Assembly: GCF_030164465.1 (NCBI RefSeq)
Contig: NZ_JASNJE010000005.1
Coordinates: 1-64,000 of the forward strand
Source of the DNA: Sedimentitalea xiamensis
GTDB lineage: Bacteria > Pseudomonadota > Alphaproteobacteria > Rhodobacterales > Rhodobacteraceae
DNA: 64,000 nucleotides
Reading direction: 5' to 3'
Below are positions 33,521-40,537 of this stretch, piece after piece. Both the position numbers and the translations under genes were made by a program. Each line of letters begins with the position of its first letter. The first letter of the stretch is position 1. Below the pieces are notes generated by a model. It was not told the DNA's origin. It did no database searches and saw nothing but the letters and a program-made list of their open reading frames with translations.

Positions 33521-36325
33521 ATGACACTTCTTTCCATCCTGCGTTCGACAGTTTTGGCCCAGAGCGGCTCGGACTCTCTCGAAACCGAAATCCAGGAACT
33601 GACACCAGCAGAGGCCGCCGCGATCATTGGCGGCATGCCGACCCCGGACCCCGAACAAAGCGAAAACTCGGGTGACGAGGGCGACGAAGCCAACGAAGGC
33701 AACGAAGACGACGAAGGCGACGAAGGCGACGAAGCCGACGAAAACGACGAAGGCGACGAAGGCAACGAAAACGACGAAGGCGACGAGAACGACGAAGGCG
33801 ACGAAGGCGACGAGATCAACGAGGGCAACGAGGACGACGAAGGCAACGAAGACGACGAGGGCAACGAAAACAACGAAGGCAACGAAGGCGTCGAGGGCGA
33901 CGAAGGCAACGAGAATGACGAGGGCAACGAGAACAACGAAGGCGACGAGGGCGACGAGAACGACGAAGGCAACGAAGGTGACGAGGGCATAAACCTCGGC
34001 ATCGAAGGCGATGAAGGCGACGAGGGCGACGAGGGCGACGAGAACAACGAAGGCGACGAAGGCAACGAGGACGACGAAGGCGACGAGTTCGACGAAGGCA
34101 ACGAAGGCGACGAGAACAACGAAAACGACGAAGGCGACGAAAACAACGAAGGCAACGAAGGCAACGAAGTCGGCGACGAGGGCGACGAAAATAACGAAGG
34201 CGATGAAGGCAACGAGAACGACGAGGGCGACGAAAACAACGAAGGCAACGAGGGCGTCGAAGGTGACGAAGGCGACGAGAACAACGAGGGCAACGAGAAT
34301 AACGAGGGGGATGAAGGCGACGAAACCACCTCGGAAGACCCGGACCTCGTGGGTGCCAACGAAGGCGACGAGGGCAACGAAAACGACGAGGGCAACGAAA
34401 ACGACGAGGGCGACGAGGGCGACGAGAACGATGAAGGCAACGAAGGCAATGAGGGCATAAACCTCGGCATCGAGGGCGACGAAGGAGACGAGAGCGACGA
34501 AGGCGACGAAGGCAACGAAAACGACGAAGGCAACGAAAACAACGAAGGCGACGAAGGCAACGAAAACAACGAATGGAACGAAGGCAACGAGTCGGGCGAC
34601 GAGTTCGACGAGGGCAACGAGGACAACGAAAATAACGAAAACGACGAAGGCGACGAAGGTAACGAAAACGACGAAAACAACGAGGACGACGAAGGCGACG
34701 AAGGCGACGAAGGCAACGAAGGCGACGAGCTTGACGACGGTAACGAAGGCAACGAAGGCGACGAGAACAACGAAGGCGATGAAGGCAACGAGGACAACGA
34801 AGGCGACGAAAACAACGAAGGCGACGAAGGCAACGAAGGCAACGAAACCTTCCCCAATTTCGGGATAGAGGGCGACGAAGGTAACGAGGACAACGAAGGC
34901 GACGAAGGCAACGAAAACGACGAAGGCAACGAAAACGACGAAGGCGACGAAGGCAACGAAGGCGACGAAGGCGGCAACGAAAACGACGAGGGCGACGAAG
35001 GCAACGAAGGCGACGAGAACAACGAAGACAATGAGAACAACGAAGGCGATGAAGGCGACGAGAACGACGAGTTCAATGAAGGAAACGAAGACAACGAAGG
35101 CGACGAAGCCGACGAAGGCGACGAAGGCAACGAAGGCGACGAAGGCGTAGAGGGCGACGAAGGCAACGAGAACAACGAAGGCGACGAAGGCAACGAGTTC
35201 GACGAAGGCGACGAAGGCGACGAAACCAACGAGGAAGATGTCAACAACGAAGGCGACGAAGGCAACGAAGGCGACGAGAACGACGAAGGCAACGAAAGCG
35301 ACGAGGGCGACGAAGGCGACGAAGGTGATGAAGCCAACGAAAACGACGAAGGCGACGAAGGTGACGAAGGCGACGAAGCCGACGAGAACAACGAAGGCGA
35401 CGAAGGCGACGAGGACGATTCGCCCAATGACGAGGGCGACGAGGGCAATGAAGGCGACGAGCCTGGCCTGGATGAAGGCGACGAAGGCAACGAGGTCACG
35501 CCCGACGACGAGGGCAACGAAAACAACGAAGGCAACGAAGGCGACGAAGGTAACGAAACCGGCGTCGATGAAGGCAACGAGGGCGACGAAGGCAACGAGG
35601 GCGACGAAGGTGATGAAGCCGGGCTCGACGAAGGTAACGAAGGCAACGAAGGCAACGAAGGCGACGAAGGTAACGAAGCCGGGCTCGACGAAGGTAACGA
35701 AGGCAACGAAGGCAACGAAGGCGACGAAGGCAACGAAGCCGGTCTCGACGAAGGCAACGAAGGCAACGAAGACGGCAACCCGGACGACGAAGGCAACGAA
35801 GGCAACGAAGGCAACGAAGGCGACGAAGGAATCGGGCGCGGAGAGGACGAAGGCAACGAAGGCAACGAGGGCGACGAGGGCGATGAAGGCGACGAAGCCG
35901 GCCTCGACGAAGGCAACGAAGGCAACGAAGGCAACGAGGGCGACGAGGGCGATGAAGCCGGCCTCGACGAAGGCAACGAAGGCAACGAGGGCAACGAAGG
36001 CAATGAAGGTGATGAAGCCGGCCTCGACGAAGGCAACGAAGGCAACGAAAACACGCCGAACGACGAAGGCGACGAAGGCAACGAAGGCGATGAGCCGGGC
36101 CTTGACGAAGGCGACGAAGGTAACGAGGGCAACGAACTCGTGGCGCCTGCGGGGGCCGGGTTTGCCTGCGGCGCGGATGGCGGTGCCGACGAATACGGTG
36201 CCGACGATGCCTGCGGTGCGGATGCCTGCGCGATCGATGCGGGCGGCGCCGGCGGAGGCGACGATGTCGACGATGTCCTGGGTGCCGATCTTGCCGGCGG
36301 CCTCGATATCGATCCGGGCGTCTGA
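33521..36325 (+). CDS. Giant acidic repeat protein with double-glycine leader (putative RiPP precursor)
   Basis: 934 residues. The N-terminus is a leader, QELTPAEAAAIIGG, matching the double-glycine consensus with Leu-12, Glu-8, Ile-4, Gly-2 and Gly-1; cleavage is expected after Gly38. About 800 residues of triplets [Asp/Asn]-Glu-X follow, X being mostly Gly, interrupted by short separators (INLGIE twice, FPNFGIE once, AGLDEG six times, Pro-containing spacers). Near the end, copies of a 20-residue unit (60 bp) are almost identical. A 62-residue tail has the only three cysteines (FACGAD, DACGAD, DACAID). Copies differ mostly at third codon positions (GAA/GAG, GGC/GGT, GAC/GAT), supporting this frame. 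GGAGA lies eight bases before ATG 33521. It is probably modified by the adjacent maturase and exported. No family known to me. Confidence 0.85.
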   Translation: MTLLSILRSTVLAQSGSDSLETEIQELTPAEAAAIIGGMPTPDPEQSENSGDEGDEANEGNEDDEGDEGDEADENDEGDEGNENDEGDENDEGDEGDEINEGNEDDEGNEDDEGNENNEGNEGVEGDEGNENDEGNENNEGDEGDENDEGNEGDEGINLGIEGDEGDEGDEGDENNEGDEGNEDDEGDEFDEGNEGDENNENDEGDENNEGNEGNEVGDEGDENNEGDEGNENDEGDENNEGNEGVEGDEGDENNEGNENNEGDEGDETTSEDPDLVGANEGDEGNENDEGNENDEGDEGDENDEGNEGNEGINLGIEGDEGDESDEGDEGNENDEGNENNEGDEGNENNEWNEGNESGDEFDEGNEDNENNENDEGDEGNENDENNEDDEGDEGDEGNEGDELDDGNEGNEGDENNEGDEGNEDNEGDENNEGDEGNEGNETFPNFGIEGDEGNEDNEGDEGNENDEGNENDEGDEGNEGDEGGNENDEGDEGNEGDENNEDNENNEGDEGDENDEFNEGNEDNEGDEADEGDEGNEGDEGVEGDEGNENNEGDEGNEFDEGDEGDETNEEDVNNEGDEGNEGDENDEGNESDEGDEGDEGDEANENDEGDEGDEGDEADENNEGDEGDEDDSPNDEGDEGNEGDEPGLDEGDEGNEVTPDDEGNENNEGNEGDEGNETGVDEGNEGDEGNEGDEGDEAGLDEGNEGNEGNEGDEGNEAGLDEGNEGNEGNEGDEGNEAGLDEGNEGNEDGNPDDEGNEGNEGNEGDEGIGRGEDEGNEGNEGDEGDEGDEAGLDEGNEGNEGNEGDEGDEAGLDEGNEGNEGNEGNEGDEAGLDEGNEGNENTPNDEGDEGNEGDEPGLDEGDEGNEGNELVAPAGAGFACGADGGADEYGADDACGADACAIDAGGAGGGDDVDDVLGADLAGGLDIDPGV
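33660..36120 (+). repeat. Coding tandem-repeat array of 9-bp units, with 60-bp higher-order copies at 35.6-36.0 kb
   Basis: The unit is about GAC-GAA-GGC or AAC-GAA-GGC. It is repeated for nearly 2.5 kb with very restricted codon choice (AAC for Asn, GGC for Gly), a sign of recent expansion. From about 35614 a 60-bp block beginning GCC-GGG-CTC is repeated nearly exactly (35617, 35677, then variants at about 35737, 35896, 35956 and 36016). The array has no stop codons in several frames of both strands, which creates long false open frames. Confidence 0.9.
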
Positions 36326-36344
36326 TCGACCGGAATAGGAAGGT

Positions 36345-36387
36345 GCGCGGGACCATGACAATCACGATGTCAGCCATGGTCCCGCGC
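36345..36387 (+). promoter_or_regulatory. Long perfect hairpin 19 bases after the repeat-protein stop
   Basis: Arms GCGCGGGACCATG and CATGGTCCCGCGC are perfectly complementary over 13 bp with a 17-base loop. There is no T-run, so it is more likely an RNA-stabilising or attenuating structure that protects the end of the precursor mRNA than a classical terminator. Confidence 0.65.
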
Positions 36388-36480
36388 TGCGCGACCCAAG
36401 CAGGATCCGCTTTCCAGGGTTGGACGAACCCGGACGGGCGGACGTGGCCGAACCTGCCTGAACGGCAATCCCGGCCCGCG

Positions 36481-36517
36481 ATGCAGGACCGTTCCCGGCC
36501 CTGCATTTTTCTTTTTT
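36481..36517 (+). terminator. Rho-independent terminator between precursor and export genes
   Basis: Arms ATGCAGG and CCTGCAT (7 bp, 12-base loop) are followed at once by TTTTTCTTTTTT. A textbook terminator on the plus strand. It would end most transcripts after the repeat protein and let the export genes from 36607 be made at a lower level or from their own promoter. Confidence 0.85.
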
Positions 36518-36606
36518 CCGGGAACAGCCCGCGGCCCGATCACGCAATGCCAGCCGCGCGCGGACCCCGCCTTTGAACCGGGACGACAGACAGGACACCC
36601 ACCGGA

Positions 36607-37083
36607 ATGCAATTCATCGACCAATCCCCGGCCTATGCGGTCAAATCGATGTCTTTGGACAAGGCGATCGGATCCGGCAGGGCCCGGACGTCGGTCGCTC
36701 CGGGCGGGGCGCGGGCATTGTCCTGCTTTCGACCGGAGTTGAAGGCCGCGACTGCGTTCGACAGGGAAATCAACGACCGGCTGGATTTCAACGCCTTGCC
36801 GACACCCGAAAAGCTGGACCTGCTGATCGACGATCTTCTGCCCCGGTTCTTTCAGGCGGACAAACTGGCGCAGTCCGGGCGGGACAGATGGCTCGTTTCC
36901 TTCCTGATCGACGGTCGATACGAACGTAATCTGCTCATCGACGCCGGCGGCGTGCATCGCGTGACGGACCCGGACATGCCGGCGGATATCTCGCTGGAAA
37001 CGGACATCATGACCCTCATGGCCATCCTGAGGTCGGTAATCGCCGATGTGCATCTGAAGAAACTTGATCCGGGCAAGCTGTGA
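36607..37083 (+). CDS. Small protein of unknown function in the repeat-protein locus
   Basis: A 158-residue soluble protein with no signal peptide. The C-terminal half (RWLVSFLIDGRYERNLLIDA, then MPADISLETDIMTLMAILRS and VIADVHLKKLDP) has the look of an SCP2-like sterol-carrier fold, where a short beta-sheet is followed by ISLETDxxTLxxILxG-type helices, but the match is weak. It lies first in the block of export genes, 61 bases before the HlyD-like gene, so a chaperone or binding role for the acidic precursor is conceivable. Function unknown. Confidence 0.6.
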   Translation: MQFIDQSPAYAVKSMSLDKAIGSGRARTSVAPGGARALSCFRPELKAATAFDREINDRLDFNALPTPEKLDLLIDDLLPRFFQADKLAQSGRDRWLVSFLIDGRYERNLLIDAGGVHRVTDPDMPADISLETDIMTLMAILRSVIADVHLKKLDPGKL

Positions 37084-37144
37084 TGCGGTATACTCGCCGT
37101 CTGAATGCCTTGTCCCGCGAACCAGAGACGCAAGGGAGAACGCG

Positions 37145-38752
37145 ATGAAACTGTTTTCCGTCTCGGTCGGCCTGTTGCTGGCCGCGCTGGCGATCTTCTA
37201 TGTGCCCGTGTCCTTTTCGGTGGACGGGTTCGGGCTCGTGGTCAATCCCGGCGGCGTGCGCACGATCCGGGCGGCGGATGCGGGCGTCGTGCAGCATTTC
37301 CCGTCCGAAGGGGGACGGTTCCGGCCCGGTCAGATCGTCACCACGGTGACGGACAGAAGTGCCGTCGCCGAGAACGCGTCGCTTCTGGGAACCATGCAGC
37401 GAGAACTGGCCAAGATCGAAAGCGATCATCTGGAAAGCACGTCGAAATTGCATGTGGACCTGGAACGGGACCGGGCAAAGCGCATGGCCACCGCCGAACG
37501 GCTGGCGGCACGCACGCGCCTGCAACAGGAAACCGCGGACGTCCTGGCCGCCTTGCAGGATTTCAACGCCGACAGTGAATCCGATATCGTTGCCTTGAAT
37601 GCCGAACGCCTGTCCCAACTGGCCCGGCTGGAAGAACTGGTGAAACGGTCCGGCGAAGTCTCGGCCCTTCCGGCGCAGAAACTGGCCACCACGCTGGAGG
37701 ATATCCAGGACCAGCGCCTGTCCGTGATCACCAGCCGCAGCACGCGGTTTTCGTCGGACAAGATGGTTCTGGACATGGTCAAGACGCTGAATGATCTGAC
37801 TTATGACAACTCCATCGATACGGCCGAAGTCGACATCCTGACCGAGCGGCTCGATAATCTGACGATGCAGATGCGCGAACTGGAAGTGTTGCGCCAGACC
37901 ACCCGGGACGAGGCCGAGGCGCGCTATCTGGCCAAGACGGTCCTGCCGCAGGTCGCCGTCTCCGACGGGTTTTCCGTCGACATGCGCACGATGCAGGCCA
38001 GCCGGGCCGATGTCGCAAAGGACGATGCCCTGCGCCTGTTGGCCAGCGGCAAACCCATGGCCGGCCTGTCGATCCTGATCTACGGCGCGGTGGAAACCGG
38101 TTCGGTGGTCCTGCGCAGTGCAGGGGAAGACGTCACGCTGGCGCTGCCACCGGACCCGGATGCGCTGCGGTCGGCCTTGTCCGCGCAGGGACTGGAGATC
38201 GGAGAGATCCATATCGACGAACAGATGGCGGGATCGATGGATATCGTTTCCGTCTTCGTGGAATTCCTGTCGCCACCGCAAGACCGCCTCATCGTGCTCT
38301 CGACCAGCGCCCGTAGCCCGGAAGACCTGCCGGTGCTCGTGACCGCCGGGCTCGCCCTGGCCAGCGGGCAACCGGTCGCGGAACCTGAACCGGAAACCCA
38401 CGAGATCGTCGGATTTCTCGAAAACCGCCACGCGGTCGTCCTGAGACCGGGACAGGCGGTGCGCGGGTCGATCAGCGACACCCGGACCGGATCCGAGATC
38501 GTTTTCGACGCGCAGTTGCTCGACCGCGATTTTTCCACCGTGGATACGAAGGAACTGGGTATCCGGCTCGGCAACGCTTCCCTGGCCGACAAGATCATCA
38601 AGCGCGGAGTGCTGTCGCAAGTGGTCGTCGGTGTCAGCCCGTCCTCGGCCGACCGGATCGAACACCTGCCCGGTGCCGTGGTGCACCTGACATTCCCGCT
38701 GGCACGCCAATCCCTGTTCAGCTTCCTGTTGGCCCGAAATGATTCGATCTAG
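37145..38752 (+). CDS. HlyD-like membrane-fusion (adaptor) protein
   Basis: 535 residues. It has a single N-terminal membrane anchor (LFSVSVGLLLAALAIFYVPV), then a biotinyl-lipoyl-like half (GVRTIRAADAGVVQHFPSEG, then GRFRPGQIVTTVTD) and long helical coiled coils at about 85-270 (LEELVKRSGEVSAL, LTERLDNLTMQMRELEVLRQ). The second lipoyl/barrel half is near the C-terminus (NRHAVVLRPGQAVRGSISD). This architecture is that of type I secretion or NHLM-type bacteriocin export adaptors, which link inner-membrane transporters to the outside. GGGAGAA precedes the ATG. It overlaps the next gene by 14 bases, so the adaptor and the C39 protein are made together. Confidence 0.8.
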   Translation: MKLFSVSVGLLLAALAIFYVPVSFSVDGFGLVVNPGGVRTIRAADAGVVQHFPSEGGRFRPGQIVTTVTDRSAVAENASLLGTMQRELAKIESDHLESTSKLHVDLERDRAKRMATAERLAARTRLQQETADVLAALQDFNADSESDIVALNAERLSQLARLEELVKRSGEVSALPAQKLATTLEDIQDQRLSVITSRSTRFSSDKMVLDMVKTLNDLTYDNSIDTAEVDILTERLDNLTMQMRELEVLRQTTRDEAEARYLAKTVLPQVAVSDGFSVDMRTMQASRADVAKDDALRLLASGKPMAGLSILIYGAVETGSVVLRSAGEDVTLALPPDPDALRSALSAQGLEIGEIHIDEQMAGSMDIVSVFVEFLSPPQDRLIVLSTSARSPEDLPVLVTAGLALASGQPVAEPEPETHEIVGFLENRHAVVLRPGQAVRGSISDTRTGSEIVFDAQLLDRDFSTVDTKELGIRLGNASLADKIIKRGVLSQVVVGVSPSSADRIEHLPGAVVHLTFPLARQSLFSFLLARNDSI

Positions 38753-40535
38753 TCTCTTCTGGCTCGCGTCCCTCTGGACGCTGTTGACGAGGTCGCGCCG
38801 GTTCGTGATGCAGACCTCGCGGACGGATTGCGGCGTGGCCAGCGCCCTGACGGTCCTGAACCTGATGTCGCGCCCCGCCAACCCGGTCGATGCGGTGGAC
38901 TGGCTGGACCCGGACCGCACCGGAACCAGCCTTGACAGGCTGCGCCGATATTTCGAGGAAGAGCAGGGGCTTGCGGCGCGATCCTTGTCCGTTCCCGCCA
39001 GTCGGGTGACAGAGATCTCCGGCCAGGTCATCCTGCACATGGCGCAGCAACATTATGTCGTGCTGCTTCAGGCCGGCGATGGCGGCGTCCTGGTGTTCGA
39101 TCCCTCCGTCGGGCCGGTGTTTTACCCGGCCGCGGATTTCGCGAGCCTCTATTCCGGCTACCTGCTTCAGATCGAACCGGCGCGGGTGGCTCGGTCCCGC
39201 GCCATTGCCGTGCCCGGTCCGCCGGGCGGGACAGATGCAATGGGGCCGGAGACGGCGTCGCTGTTCATCATCGGTTTCGCCACCCGGCTCCTGGAATGCG
39301 CCATCCTGCTGTGCCTTGTGGCCGTTCTCTACCTGGTTCTCAACCATTCCAGCTTTCCGTCGCTGCTGTTGGCGTTCGGATTGATCGTCCTGTGCGGCGG
39401 CCTGATCCTGGTCGCGCATCAGGTTCGGTTCGACGGCGAAGACGCGTGGATCAGGCGCCGGCAATCCCGTTTGTGGCGCGGCTTTCTGCGCACCTTGATG
39501 CGCGGCCGCGACATCAGCGGGTTCCGTGGCGGAAACGAGCTCAACGTGTCGGGGTCGGTGCGCAAGGGACTCAGCTTTTCTATCCCGCGACGGTCGCAAG
39601 TTCCTGCCGCCCTCGGAGCGGTTTTTGCGGTTCCGGCGCTCCTGACGTTCCTCAGCCCGGTCGTCGCGCTGATCCATCTGGTGCTGTATGCGGTCGTCCT
39701 GATGGTCGTGCAACTGGATGCGGTTCAGGTCTGTCGCCGGTCCGTGCGCCCCGGCATCGGGCGCTACAGCAAGCTGACCCTGGGCCACGACCTGCTGAAC
39801 GCGGTGTCGGCGCCCGACCTTGTCGGAGAACTGGCAAAATGGGCGGTCATCGGCTTTGCGGGGTTCAGCGTTCTGTTCGGCGCCCTGCCTCCGGTGGCGC
39901 TGATGTTCTGGATTCTGGCCGCAATGCAGATCATTCCGACCGATTTCCGGCGAGTGATGACCCTGGCGCCGGGGCTGGCGGCGCGGCAGGCGGTGTCGGA
40001 ACTGACCGCCAGCGAGGTGCCGTTGCGGCCACAGCGCGTGATCGGACCCGTCGATCTGACGGTGCGCCACGAACGGGGCCTGACCCTGATCGACGGGATC
40101 GCCCCGCTGACGCAGTCGCTGCAGCAATCGGACCTGACGGTGCGCGAACAGCGGCTGATCATGGCGGATGTGGTGCGCCACACCCTGAAGAACCTGCCGG
40201 CCCAGGACCAGGTTCCGGAGATCGGTCCGATCCGGATCTTCGGTCCGGGCCAGAATGCGTCACGGGCCGATTTTGAGCACTTGATGATCGCGCGGGAAAC
40301 CGCTTCGGGCCAAACCCTGCCGGTCCGGTCCGACATCCGCGCGGTCCTGGATCGCAGTGCCGAGGATCTCGTCCTGCGCGACCTGCACAGTTGCGAGGCC
40401 GGCGATTTTCCGGTGTTCTGGGATTTCCGGGAACGGCTGGCCGTCAAGGATCTTCAGGATCGCCTGCAGGATCTTGGCATGGCGCGGGCCGGTCATCTGA
40501 CCATGAAACGTCTCATCGTCGTGGAGGCCGCCTGA
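38739..40535 (+). CDS. C39-peptidase/ABC-type membrane protein without recognisable ATPase domain
   Basis: 598 residues. Residues about 20-145 are a C39 double-glycine leader peptidase with Gln25, Cys31 (RTDCGVASA), His105 (QQHYVVLLQAG) and Asp121 (VFDPSVG), so the catalytic set is complete. Then comes an ABC-exporter-like membrane part: LLECAILLCLVAVLYLVLNH, LLLAFGLIVLCGGLILVAHQ, AALGAVFAVPALLTFLS, VLYAVVLMVVQLD, and FSVLFGALPPVALMFWILAA. In normal C39 exporters an ATPase follows; here the last about 170 residues contain no Walker A, LSGGQ or Walker B motif. It should cut the repeat protein after Gly38; how export is powered is unclear. Confidence 0.8.
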   Translation: MIRSSLFWLASLWTLLTRSRRFVMQTSRTDCGVASALTVLNLMSRPANPVDAVDWLDPDRTGTSLDRLRRYFEEEQGLAARSLSVPASRVTEISGQVILHMAQQHYVVLLQAGDGGVLVFDPSVGPVFYPAADFASLYSGYLLQIEPARVARSRAIAVPGPPGGTDAMGPETASLFIIGFATRLLECAILLCLVAVLYLVLNHSSFPSLLLAFGLIVLCGGLILVAHQVRFDGEDAWIRRRQSRLWRGFLRTLMRGRDISGFRGGNELNVSGSVRKGLSFSIPRRSQVPAALGAVFAVPALLTFLSPVVALIHLVLYAVVLMVVQLDAVQVCRRSVRPGIGRYSKLTLGHDLLNAVSAPDLVGELAKWAVIGFAGFSVLFGALPPVALMFWILAAMQIIPTDFRRVMTLAPGLAARQAVSELTASEVPLRPQRVIGPVDLTVRHERGLTLIDGIAPLTQSLQQSDLTVREQRLIMADVVRHTLKNLPAQDQVPEIGPIRIFGPGQNASRADFEHLMIARETASGQTLPVRSDIRAVLDRSAEDLVLRDLHSCEAGDFPVFWDFRERLAVKDLQDRLQDLGMARAGHLTMKRLIVVEAA

Positions 40536-40537
40536 TC

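Noticed and set aside
33660-36120. CRISPR array
   Set aside because: The repeats are contiguous, coding and of 9/60-bp periodicity with no unique spacers.
33660-36120. RTX calcium-binding or collagen-like repeats
   Set aside because: There is no GGxGxD nonapeptide, Pro is nearly absent, and Gly is not at every third position; Glu is.
33433-36132. Minus-strand open frame of about 899 codons rich in Ser, Pro and Leu
   Set aside because: Same artefact of the repeat in another frame; no start context and no plausible protein family.
33627-36338. Plus-strand frames rich in Thr, Lys and Ala inside the repeat gene (starting at 33627, 34011 and 35238)
   Set aside because: Shadows of the repeat in a shifted frame; the true frame has the leader, ribosome site and tail.
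33221-36361. Minus-strand open frame of about 1046 codons (Phe-Val-Ala repeats) over the repeat gene
   Set aside because: A by-product of the stop-free 9-bp repeat. It overlaps the maturase gene, lacks a ribosome site, and variation between copies falls at third positions of the plus-strand frame.
37016-39040. 674-codon minus-strand frame opposite the HlyD-like gene
   Set aside because: Antisense shadow; the plus strand has signal anchor, coiled coils and operon spacing.
38739-40535. A divergent ATPase domain at the C-terminus of the C39 protein
   Set aside because: I looked for Walker A, LSGGQ and Walker B patterns in residues 430-598 and found none; only a structure comparison could rescue this idea.
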